Made by a program: the position numbers and the translations under genes | The notes under the pieces: generated by a model | Databases searched by the model: none | Told to the model about the DNA's origin: nothing | Seen by the model: the letters and a program-made list of their open reading frames with translations, nothing else | DNA from: a virus | Virus record (IMG/VR): IMGVR_UViG_3300025809_000050 | Coordinates: 1-37,525 of that record | DNA: 37,525 bases | Direction: 5' to 3' (one strand) | Part shown: positions 24,440-35,900 of the stretch, piece by piece | How positions within the stretch are numbered: position 1 is the first letter of the stretch | Layout: every line of letters begins with the position of its first letter

Positions 24440-25192
24440 ATGGGAGTAATGACAGCAGTCGCTGCAGCCGGTGTAATATCAGGAGCTGTAACAGCAGGTG
24501 GGGCAAAAAGGCAAGCTAAAAACGCAGCAAACGCGGCTAGGCTAGCTAGAAACGAAATGAATGCTATTAAAAACGCAAGACAAGCTATAACAAACCCTTA
24601 CGCGGGCGTGACTAATCTTTCTAACTTAGGTAAAGACTTAAGTGGTATGATGAGTAATCCATATAGTAATTTAGGTGTAGCAACTCAAGCTGCTGAAATA
24701 AAAATAGAACAATCTAATTTAGCTTTGTCAAACGCTTTAGACACTTTAGCAACTACTGGTGCTAGTGCTGGTGGCGCCACGGCTTTAGCTCAAGCAGCTT
24801 TAGCTAGTAAAAAAGGCGTAGCAGCTAGCATAGAAGCTCAAGAAGCACAAAACCAAAAACTAAGAGCTCAAGGTGAACAACAACTAGAACAAGTAAGAAT
24901 GAGTGAAGCTCAAAGATTACAAGGTTTACAAATATCAGAAGGTCAAAGAGTACAAGCAGCAACCGCGGCTGGTGAACAATACATGATGGGGTTAAGAGAG
25001 CAAAGAACTAATAGTGACTTAAACAGAGCTGCTGGTCAAGAGCAAAACGCATTACAACAACAATATGCTTCGGAAGCAGCCGCAACATCAGCATGGGGCG
25101 GAGCTATATCTGGAGCTGTATCAGGTATTACAAGTATTGGTTTAGCTAATATGGAAAACGACTTAACATTTTTTGGCAAAACGCCAGGATAA
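24440..25192 (+). CDS. Internal virion protein, T7 gp14-like
   Basis: This 250-residue Ala/Gln-rich protein has a hydrophobic Ala/Gly/Val N-terminus (VAAAGVISGAVTAGG), a long amphipathic helical middle (residues ~25-200) with many Ala, Glu and Gln, and a second small-residue hydrophobic segment near the C-terminus (GGAISGAVSGITSIGLANM). This is the architecture of T7 gp14-like internal virion proteins, which are ejected first and form a channel across the outer membrane. Its place between a gp13-like gene and two larger proteins matches T7 gene order. The start may be MGVM at 24440 or the in-frame ATG at 24449. The assignment is structural and positional, not by sequence identity. Confidence 0.7.
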   Translation: MGVMTAVAAAGVISGAVTAGGAKRQAKNAANAARLARNEMNAIKNARQAITNPYAGVTNLSNLGKDLSGMMSNPYSNLGVATQAAEIKIEQSNLALSNALDTLATTGASAGGATALAQAALASKKGVAASIEAQEAQNQKLRAQGEQQLEQVRMSEAQRLQGLQISEGQRVQAATAAGEQYMMGLREQRTNSDLNRAAGQEQNALQQQYASEAAATSAWGGAISGAVSGITSIGLANMENDLTFFGKTPG

Positions 25193-25204
25193 AATTAAAA
25201 AAAT

Positions 25205-26899
25205 ATGGGAGCATACGATAATCCAAAAATGATAAACGATCCACGAGCAGCTGCTGCAGCTAACGTAGGAATGATGATCGGTAATACACTAGCTAATATT
25301 GGGAAACAATACTACGCTATGAGAGCTAATCAAGCAAAAAAAGTTGAAAAAATAGAAGAGTTTAATCAAAAAACTAGAAACTCTATTGCAATTAACAATG
25401 AAAATAGAGTTGTTAAATTTGGAGAAAAAATAAGAGAGCAAAATATAACAACCGACATGTGGGAAAGTGAAATGGCTTATCAAAGACAATTATTTGATGG
25501 TATAGGTGAGCAAGGAGACAAAGACTACGTAATGGGTGCTACTGAGGCTAATTTTTTATTATTAACAAATAAAAATATTACTAGAGATGAAAAAAAGCTT
25601 TACAATGAAATAAAAAATAAAGCAACTGATAATATTTCAAAAGTTCAAGGAACTGTAGAAACAGTAGGTTCTGAAATTGAAGTAATAAAAAATTATTACG
25701 AGAACGGAAACAATAACGATAATCTTGTTTGGAGAGGTTTTTTAGATGGTGATAAAATAGCAAGTCAATTTACTGGTCAAGCTTTAATAAGCAAACCAGT
25801 TCCAGGAGTTGAAACAAGTTATAAAAGAGACGGAAGTGGTCATGTTTTTACTCACACTGTTAGTAAAAATAATGATTTGTTAAAAGATATGGATTTAACA
25901 TCTAGTGATTTAGACGATATTGTAATTACTGAATCTGGTGATAATTATATTATAACACAAACTGTTGGTCAAGATTTTGATATTCTTACACCTGTAGCTG
26001 CTGAAACAGATGGAGAAAAAGCTGGTCAAGACTCTGGAGTTTTAAACAAAGATAATAATATAATAGCAGAAATACCTTTTAAATTTAGTCAAGTTAACAG
26101 AATTCAAACAGATGACAAAGGGAATAGACAAGATAATACTTCTATAATAGGTACTACTAGTAGTTTTTTTCCTCAAGGTTTTGTCGAAGATCAAGTTTCA
26201 ATGATAGCCAACTCAAAAGCAAGTGCAATTTCTAAGCAATCTAACGAGCAAATATCAGCTTATTTACAAAAAAGACATAAAGTTTTAATAAAAAATGAGT
26301 ATCCAGATTTTTTTGATTTAAAGAAAACAACTAAACAAGAACAAATTGACATTATCAAATCTTACGAAGCGCAGCAAATTATTCAAGACATAAGAGGAAC
26401 TGATAATAATTACAAACCTAGAAAAATTACAGACTCTGAAATAGATCAGTTGTATACTGCAAAAGACGAGGGATCGCCACAACTTGCTTATTTACCAAAA
26501 AGAGATAGCGAAGAATTTAAACAATGGAAACAAGAAATGCATTACTTTAAAGATGCTGAATCTAAACAAGGCACGTATTCAGCTGCTAATTTTAGTGATT
26601 GGGAGTTATATGATAAAAAATGGATTTTAGATCCTAATTATGGTAAAAACAATACTGAGTTTTATATACCTACCGCAGATCTACAAGATGATGAAAGCAA
26701 CAATATATCAGGAGCTGCAATAATTCAGAGTAATCCAGATCTTACAGAGAAAACTAGGATTGTTCAAACTGGTAAAAACGCGTGGATATTACAAAAAATG
26801 TTTAATGTTAGTGGTAACATTGTATATAGAGATGTACCTGGATCAAAACCTAGACCAAAAGAATTTTTTAAATCATATTTAGGACTTAAAACAAATTAA
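25205..26899 (+). CDS. Internal virion protein in the gp15 position
   Basis: This 564-residue soluble protein has an Ala-rich N-terminal helix (DPRAAAAANVGMMIGNTLAN) followed by a long charged helical region (KKVEKIEEFNQKTRNSIAIN). The middle (about 150-350) is a beta-rich domain with repeated Asp/Thr/Ser segments, and the C-terminal third is mixed, with aromatic clusters (FSDWELYDKKWILDPNYGKN). No catalytic motif is visible. It occupies the gp15 position in the T7-like order gp13-gp14-gp15-gp16 and is preceded by an aaaatATG leader. A role in the ejected internal core is inferred from position, and a tail structural role is not excluded. Confidence 0.6.
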   Translation: MGAYDNPKMINDPRAAAAANVGMMIGNTLANIGKQYYAMRANQAKKVEKIEEFNQKTRNSIAINNENRVVKFGEKIREQNITTDMWESEMAYQRQLFDGIGEQGDKDYVMGATEANFLLLTNKNITRDEKKLYNEIKNKATDNISKVQGTVETVGSEIEVIKNYYENGNNNDNLVWRGFLDGDKIASQFTGQALISKPVPGVETSYKRDGSGHVFTHTVSKNNDLLKDMDLTSSDLDDIVITESGDNYIITQTVGQDFDILTPVAAETDGEKAGQDSGVLNKDNNIIAEIPFKFSQVNRIQTDDKGNRQDNTSIIGTTSSFFPQGFVEDQVSMIANSKASAISKQSNEQISAYLQKRHKVLIKNEYPDFFDLKKTTKQEQIDIIKSYEAQQIIQDIRGTDNNYKPRKITDSEIDQLYTAKDEGSPQLAYLPKRDSEEFKQWKQEMHYFKDAESKQGTYSAANFSDWELYDKKWILDPNYGKNNTEFYIPTADLQDDESNNISGAAIIQSNPDLTEKTRIVQTGKNAWILQKMFNVSGNIVYRDVPGSKPRPKEFFKSYLGLKTN

Positions 26900-26902
26900 A
26901 TT

Positions 26903-29900
26903 ATGCCATACATACAACTAAGTGACCCAGATTTTCCTTTATCGGAAATGGATCTACAATTATTAGCGTCTCAACAAGAGCCTCCAGTTACAGTAGAAAA
27001 ATATATAGAAGAAAACAATATACAGTTTGTGGAAGGAGAAGAATTTGATAACAACGGTGTTGTTAAAAAAATAGAAGACATAGATAAAGAAGTTGACATT
27101 ATAGAAAATTTTCAACCGGGTGCTGCACAACCAAGTGCAACTGCAGTACCGACAAATCCGACTGCACTCGAGAATATAAATACGGAATTACTTGCGGAAG
27201 ATATTTCATTGGATTCTGTTATTCAAGATCAAAGACCTTTAGACTATGTAGATGTAGATGAAGCACAAGCTGAGTATGATGAGTTAGAAAAACAATATCC
27301 TAATCTAATGGATAGACGAAAGTGGTGGGGAGGAATAAATGACGATGTTTATATGGATGGTTATGCTGAAAGAGAAGCCGCTAGAGTTAAACTTGAAAAA
27401 GCTAATACTGCGTTAAGAAATAGTACTATAAATGTTAATATACCAGAAACTTTTATAGGTGATAATATAGAAAATATTCAAAAAGCTTTTGAAAATCCTA
27501 TAACTGGATTTGGTGATGTAGCTACTTTTCAGTCTAATGAAAATAAAGTTGGTGCACAAAATGAAAGCGTTTTAACAGCAACCTTAAACAATGGTGATGT
27601 TTTAGAATTACCTATGAATTACGAGTCTTTTTTTAGAGGTAGCGATAAACAAAAAAGAATTTTTGAGCAAAATTATCAAAAACTAAAAGATTATCAATTG
27701 TCTTTAATAAAAGCTAATGATATAGTTGATGTTGTTACAAATATTATTGATCCATCTCAGGTATCTTCATTAGTAGAAAGTGTTGATGAAGGTAATTTAT
27801 CTTTAACAGCTTTAAACAAACAATTAAAAGCTATTAACTACGAGGTAAAACCTATTTATGATAATGACAAAAGAATATTAGGGATTACAGATGATGATAC
27901 TGAATTAGAAAAACAACAAAAACAAATTGGAGCGGCTGTTAATAATGGTGAAAATAAAATTATAGGTTATCAACTACTAAAAAACGGTAGACCTTTTAAT
28001 CTTTTAAGCACGGCTAAGTTTGACAACACAACTCAATCATTTAATCCATTAGTTGAAAAAGAATCATTTAATTTAGACGCTGTTCAGACGTATCTTAGAA
28101 ATAATTTAACTACAGAAGAAACTAATATTGTAAAAGAAAGTCTAGTTAACACTTATAATGACTGGGTTCAAATACAGCAAGCTAAAAAAGTTGAACTTGA
28201 AAAGAAAATATCAAAAGACAATAATGCAGAAGTTGTTAGGCAATACATAAAAGATAAGACATTTGCTAAAAAAGTATCTGGATACTTAAAGTTATTAAAC
28301 CAAAGCAATAGCGAAGTTAATTTTAGTGAAGAAGAAATACTTCATATAGAAGCATATTTTAACAAAAGAACAAACTATGCTAACGATAAAGTTTTTAGAG
28401 ATAAAACATTACAATTAAATTCAAAGTACGTAAATCAATTAGAGTTTGTTCTTGATACAAGTCATTTAGAGCTAGCTACAAGCAACCCGTACGCTACAGT
28501 TGAAGAGAATTTAGCTTATTACTCTAATAAAGAAGGTTTAAAATATCCAGGTTTAATTGAAAAACTTCAAGCTTTAGACATAAAAGGTTTGGTTAAAAAC
28601 AGCCTAGTAGGTTCTGATGGTAATGGTGGTCTTAGAAGATCAATAATTGACAAAAGGTTTGATACTATGCATGGGTCTGCTATTAAAGAAATAGGTGACG
28701 ATGAGCAAACTATTATAGACACTGGAATGTTGTTAAGTAAAACTGAAAACGCTTTACAAGATAAATCATTAGTTTATAAAGCACAAAAATTAAAAGTAGC
28801 TTCAGAACTTTTAGAGAAAATTCCTAAGCTTGGAATAGTAGCTGTTGATGAAAAAGTAAAAAATATCAAAGGCATAGAGTATAACTTTCAAAATATAGAA
28901 GGACAAGGATCGTTTTATTCAATATCAGCTTCTGCAGATTTAAGTGATGAAGATCAAGCAAAATTTGATGAAGCTAGAGCAATGTTATTTAAAATTCAAA
29001 ATACATTGATAAATTTGCAAGAAGACAAAAAAGAAACAATAGATAATTTTAAAAACCAAATAGTAAATTTAAAATATAAAGAAACTCTTAACGAAAGTGA
29101 AAAAAACGAAAGAACTAAAGTTGAAATAAATTCTTTGCTTTCTACTATTAATGATGATACAGGAAAACAATACACATTAAAAGAAGCAACTGATTATATT
29201 AAAAAAAGAGATTCACAACAAATCAACATGTACGATGCTTTTGCTAAAGAGTATGGTACAGCTGAATTAATGGCTAAAGATTTTGGTGATGCCACATATG
29301 GTATTTTTCTTGCGCTACCAACATTAACTGGTTCACAATGGGCTATAGACGAGCAAGTAAGATTAAACCAAAAAAACGAAGTCTATATGACGATGGGTGA
29401 ATTAGGTGACGGATCAGGTAATAAAGGTTTGTTTGCTTTAAGAACTTTATCTCAACAGTTTCCTAATATTTTAATGGCCATAGGAACTGGATCTGTAGGT
29501 AATGCTTTGAAGCTTAGTGACGCAATGGTAAAAACTACTATTGCAACTACATTTGGAGTTACTTCAGGCGCAGATACTTACAGAAGACTAACAGTGCAAA
29601 CAGATTTAGTTGATCAAGCTAAGAAGCAACAGGTTTGGTTAAAAGGAGCTTATAAAGAAGGTTTGATAGATCAAAGCACTTACGCTAACGGCATGGCTGA
29701 TGCAGCGCAAACCATTGCTTTTAATAACATGAGTGATACTCAAATATTAGGAGCTTCTTTTATGACAGGTGTAGTAGAAGGTACTGTAACAAGATATATA
29801 GGTTCTGCTAATAATACTGTTAAAATACTTAAAGACGTTAGAGGTTACCCAACTATAAGCCAAACAGCATTAGCTAATAAAAACACTTTACTAGGTAAAT

Positions 29901-32900
29901 ATGGCTTATATGGAATGGAGTATGGTAAAAGAGTTGGAGGTGAACTTATTGAAGAATCTACTATATTGTTAGGTACTCAAGGTTTATCTGAGTTTGCTAT
30001 ATTAGATAGAGATTTTAATTTAGATCAATTAGATGACGTGTGGTTTTCTACTTTGTTAACAGCAGGTTTTTCTAATGGACCTAGTTTAGCTTACTCGGCT
30101 GTTGTAAATGTTAGTGTTTCGCAAGAAATGAAAAAACAAGCTAGCGAGCAATATAACAAAATTAAAATACTTAGAGAGTCTTTATTAAATGAAAATTTAA
30201 ACGATAGCGAAGTAAAAGCTATAAACAATGAAATACAAGAGCGAACTGAAGGTTTAGGTGAAATGAACGGTGAAGCTGCTGTTGATGCTCAAGCGTTAGG
30301 TGGTGACAAATTAAAAAAATTATTTCATTTTAAGCAAATAAAAGATGGTTTGTTAAGAAGAGCTGGTGTTGATGCTAACACAGACCCAAGTAAAATTAAT
30401 TACATTTTAGGTCAATACAAAAGAAGAAAACTTACAAGTGATGAAAAAAGTAATTTTGAAACAGAGTTAAGCTCAATTGAAAGCTCAATTAATGAAATTA
30501 GAAACAGTGACAAAAATTACGAGTCTGTAAAAGATATGCTTAATGACAATGATCCAACTTTTGGTATGTACGCTGCAACTGAAAAAAGATTAAAACAAAA
30601 TCCTACAGACCAATGGAAAAGAGCTAAAACTCCAAGACAAAAAATTGCTGCAGTTATTTCTTATTTAAACAGCGAAGTAACAAGTGAAAATACTGAAAAA
30701 GCTAGAAAAGACCCTAAGGTAGAAGAAAAATGGCAAGAGCAAGTTAAGATTTACACGTTGATGGGAATGCCAGTTCCTGATAAAGAAAAATGGTTGATAA
30801 ACGAAGGTAGATTATTGGGCAGACAAACTACTACAGCAATAACAGTTGCAACTGAATCATCACAAGCGGCAGATATTCTTAATGAAAAATCTTTAAATGA
30901 TTTAACTTTAATTCAAAAACCAGAAGGTTCGGATCTTTTAGTTGAACTAGAGTCAATGTATAAAAACAAAGAAATCACTGTTGTAGAATATGAAAATTTA
31001 AAAAATGAATTAAAAGCAAACCCTACGTCTGAAGGTTTTATTGTTAATAATAAATTTATTATAAACGCGGTTGGTGATATAAAAGAAAGAATTAAAGCAA
31101 ATGATTATAGAGCTTCAATAGTAGTTTTACATGAAATAAACCATGCACAAGATGATAGGTTTTTTGGAAACACTACAGATGGTTTATCCGCAAGAGGCAA
31201 AGACTATGCTGAAAATTTCAGAAAAGCTTTATTAGAATCCAGTAATGTAGATTTAAAAAGCATAGGCGATCAAGCTAGTAGTATTGTAAAACAATTATAT
31301 AATGAATTTAATAAAGACGGTACAATTAATGACACGTATCTTGACGAGTGGACAAAAGAAGCTCAGTCTCTTTTATTTGCTTTTGAAGGAGACTTACAAT
31401 TAGAAACTGCTGAACAAAGTTTTGGCACTTTAGATAATATTATAGACAAAGTTTTTGGTGGATCAAGGTATAATATAAACACTCCACAAAAAGCGCTAGC
31501 TTACGCTTTGGGTAGTAACGCTGCTGCTAGACAAGGAAAAATGAGTGAGTTTGTTAAAAGAGGTATAGAACTACAAAACAAAGGAGCTATAGTTGAAAAC
31601 CTAAGCACTAAAGCATCTAGAAGTTTAAACACTTTACAGACTATTAATAATAAAAATGCTAACGTAGAAAACTTTAAACCTATAACACAAGAGCAATTTG
31701 ATTCAACAATAAGTAAGGTTGCTAGTAGAACTTGGAGTAGATTTGGTAGACCTATACCTGAAAATATAAGAGAAAAATTTATTGGTAGTTTAAATGATAG
31801 AACTGGTAGAAAAAAATGGATAGCAGATGCTGAACAAATATTAAATACTATAGCTTTAAATTTTGACGCATCTAAAGCTACTTTTGGTAGTTACATAGCT
31901 AACACAGGTATGCAGCGAGCTAATTCATGGGCTAAAAATGAGTTTGGAATACCAAGTGTTTCACAAGGAACTAGAGTAGGTATTGAAAGCGAGCAAGTGC
32001 AAAGCAAAGCAGACGCAACTACTGATCTTAAATCAAGAGCAAAAAAAGAAAGCAAAGAGTCTATACCTTCTATAAAAGAAAATATTAAATTTAAAGACAA
32101 AAAATCTTTAGATAATAAAATTTTAAAAGGCGTAGCAAAAGAAGTTAAATATAAGTTACCTAAAATATCAGATAACAAAACGTTTAAAAGTAAGTCAAAC
32201 TTAATTCAAGCTATAACTAAAGGCTTGTTAACAACTACTGTCGATGGTAAAAACTTATATGCTCAAGTTATAGACGAAATGGGTGGTAGAAATAAAACTT
32301 TACCTACATACGAACAGTTTTTAAATGAAAACTATGAAACATTACTTTCTTCTGGTGGCTTAACTACTACGTATTTACTAAAAGCTTTTCCTCAAGCTGT
32401 TCAAAAATATGTCAACGGTATGGGTTGGGTTAATTATGATACTTGGAAAGGAAGAACAAAAGGCACAAAAGAAGGTCAAGTTGATTTTTATAGAACAGGA
32501 GATGGACCTTATCAAGGATCTACGTCTGGTATGCAAAAAACAAGACGTGTACCTAATATTAAAAACGTTATACCATTATCTCAGTTTAAAGGAAAATATA
32601 TTGACGGTATAAATAACAAAGTTAAAGTTGCTCCTACAGAAGCTTTAGCAAAACAACTACTTCAGGAAATTGGTATACAAACTTTTGCTGCAGAAATTAA
32701 TAAAGAAACTAGTTCTATAAAAGATACATTTGTTGAAAGACAACAATTACTAAATCAATTAGCTAATGTTTATAATTTAGAAGCTGAAGTAACTTTAGAA
32801 ACAGAAAGAAGAGGCATTAAAAACAGCTTAGCTTTGTTAGAGCCTAGTAAATTTGATTTATGGGAATCTAAGAAACAAACATTTTTTGATGAAATATTAA

Positions 32901-35900
32901 AAGCTAAAGATTACAAATCTAAAACTATATTAAATATTCACAAAGGAGTATATGGAACTGAGTTTGAAAACGAACATAAAGATATTGCATTACAGTTTAG
33001 CAAACTTTTAATACCTGTTGATAAAGCTGATGGAATAGTATTTAAAACAAACGATGAATTTGTTAACTATTTAGAAGACATAGTTCTTGCTGGTGATGTT
33101 AATCAAACTATAGTGCAATTTACAGGAGCTTCTATAGTGAACAGTGATGGCGTAACTGTACCTTATAGAATTTCTGAAATGACAAGAGACTTAAACTCTG
33201 TCAGTGAAGCTAGAGATTTTGTATCTAAAGTTTTTGTGCCTAAACTTATAAAATCTTTTGGAAAAGAAAAAGCGCTAGATATGTTAGTTGCCTACGCTGG
33301 AACTACTTTTAGTCAAGGCCAAACAAAATTTGGTTCTTTTGAATTTAAAAACGGAGGCTTACAAAGACACAATGACGCTAGTAATAGAACAGGTTTATTT
33401 GGCAAGCAAGATGTGGATATATTACAAAACTTAATCCAGCCTAATTTTAAAAATGTTAAAAGCATAGCTAATCAAACAATAACTTTTAACGATGGCACTA
33501 AGTCTAGAAAAATTGAAATAAACAGATCTGCAGACGTTCAACAATCTATGTTAGGTGATAAATTTAAATGGAACGAGTCTAAGACGGACGCTGCAATAGC
33601 GAAAGATTTTACAAAAAGTTTAATGGAATCTTTACCTAGCAAAGGCACTAATGATAATTTAACAGCTTTAATACTAGCTACTATAAATTCTAGTAGCAAT
33701 AGCGCTTTAAGGTTAGCTGCTCCTGTTTGGGGTAAATCTGCTACAATGCCGTACGATAAAATAAAAAGGCCTAGACTTGCTACAGCTAAAGATGTTAAAG
33801 ATAAAAAAGCTAAAAAAATTGGTGATAAAATGTACACCAAAAAAGGAAATTTAATGATGGAATCAAACTATAGGTTTGAGCACGCTGTTCCTGCTAGAGT
33901 TGTTTTATGGTATTTATATGATTCTTACGTAAATAAAAATAAGTCAATAGATTTAGATTTATTGTTTGATGATTATAGAGTTACTATTATACCTATAACA
34001 GAAATGGATGACGTTATAACTAAAACAGGATTTAGTTCTATAATGTTAGCTAGTTATAAACCAGGAGATCAAACATGGTGGAAAAGATATTTTAATAGAT
34101 TTACAAAAGGTAAAATACCTTACGCTTTAGAATCTTATGAAACTGGAGATAAAATTGGAGAAGACTTTCAAGCATATTATGATTCTAAAAACCCTGTTGT
34201 TTTTAAACCTAATTCTGGTGAACAAGTATTAAAAGACAACAACGCTAATGAGGCTATGAAAAAAGCTAGAAGCGCTAAATATTCTAAGAAAATTAAAAAA
34301 ATTAGAGTATTTGATTTTGATGACACGTTGGCAAAAAGCAATTCTAAAGTGTTATATACTATGCCTGATGGAACTAAAGGTAAGCTTTCAGCCACTGAAT
34401 TTGCAAGAGACGCGGCTAAAATGGAAAGACAAGGTGTTGAATGGAATTTTGAAGAATTTAACAAAGTTGTTGAGGGTAGAAAAGGACCTTTGTTTAATGT
34501 TGCTAAAACAATACAAGATCAAAGAGGTTCAGAAGATATATTTGTATTAACAGCTAGACCACAAGAAGCGGCCATACCTATACAGGAATTTTTAGCATCT
34601 ATTGGTTTAAATATACCATTAGCAAACATAACAGGTTTAGAAAACGGTAATCCTAAAGCAAAAGCAGACTGGATGGTTAATAAGTTTGCTGAAGGATATA
34701 ATGATTTTTATTTTACTGATGATGCTACAAAAAATGTAAAAGCAGTTAAAGAAGTATTAGATGTTTTAGACGTTAAATCTAAAGTACAAATAGCAAGAGC
34801 TAAGTTCTCTCAAAAACTAGACACAGAGTTTAATTTAATGCTAGAGCAAAATAAAGGTATTGATGCAAATAAAAGATATTCTCAAGTTGTAGCTCAAAGA
34901 CTAGGTAAAAACAAAAAACGTTGGAACTTTTTTATACCTCCATCAGCTGATGATTTTAGAGGTTTAACTATGTATATGTTTTCTGGCAAAGGTAAAAAAG
35001 GTGAAGCAGATATGGAATGGTTTAATAAAGCATTAATCAAACCTTACACACAAGGTGTTAATGCTATAGAAAAAGCAAGACAACAAGTGTCTAACGATTT
35101 TGCTGGATTAGTTAAAGGTTTTCCAAAAATTAAAAAATTATTAAGATCAAAAATAACAGATCAACAATATACTTATGATGAAGCAATTAGAGTATATTTA
35201 TGGGAAAAAGCAGGTTTTACAATTCCAGGTTTATCTAAAAGAGATCAAAACATGTTATCTAAAACTGTAAGAGAAGATGCTAATTTATCTTCTTTTGCAG
35301 AAGGTGTTTTAGCTGTTTCAAAAAAAGAAACATACGTTGAACCTTCAGAATTTTGGAGCGGAGGCACTATACTAAGTGATTTAAATAGTTTAACTACAAA
35401 AATAAATAGAAAAGAATTTATAGCAGAGTTTATTGAAAATGTAGATATTATTTTTAATGAAGATAATTTAAGAAAAATTGAAGCTAACTATGGCACTAGA
35501 GTTCGAGAGGCGCTTGTGGATTCTATTTATAGAATGAAAACTGGCGAAAACAAAACTTCTAAATCAAAAGACTCAGCTATTGTAAATAAATGGAATAATT
35601 GGGTTAATAACTCAATAGGCGCTATAATGTTTTTTAATAGAAAATCTGCACTGTTACAGTTAATATCAAATGTTAACTTTATAAATTGGTCAGATAATAA
35701 TCCTGCTATGGCTGCAGCAGCGTTTGCTAATCAACCGCAGTACTGGAAAGATGTTGTTAGATTATTTAATTCAGATAAACTAAAACAGCGTAGAGCTGGT
35801 TTAAAAAGTGACGTTAATGAGGCTGAGATTGCAGCAGCTGTTAAAGGTTCAAAAAACAAAATGCAAACCGCTATAAGTATATTATTAAAATATGGTTTTA

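Noticed and set aside
32409-34550. Plus-strand short frames at 32409-32612 and 34311-34550 inside the giant gene
   Set aside because: They are out-of-frame shadows. The second overlaps the HAD motifs, which are clearly coded in the main frame.
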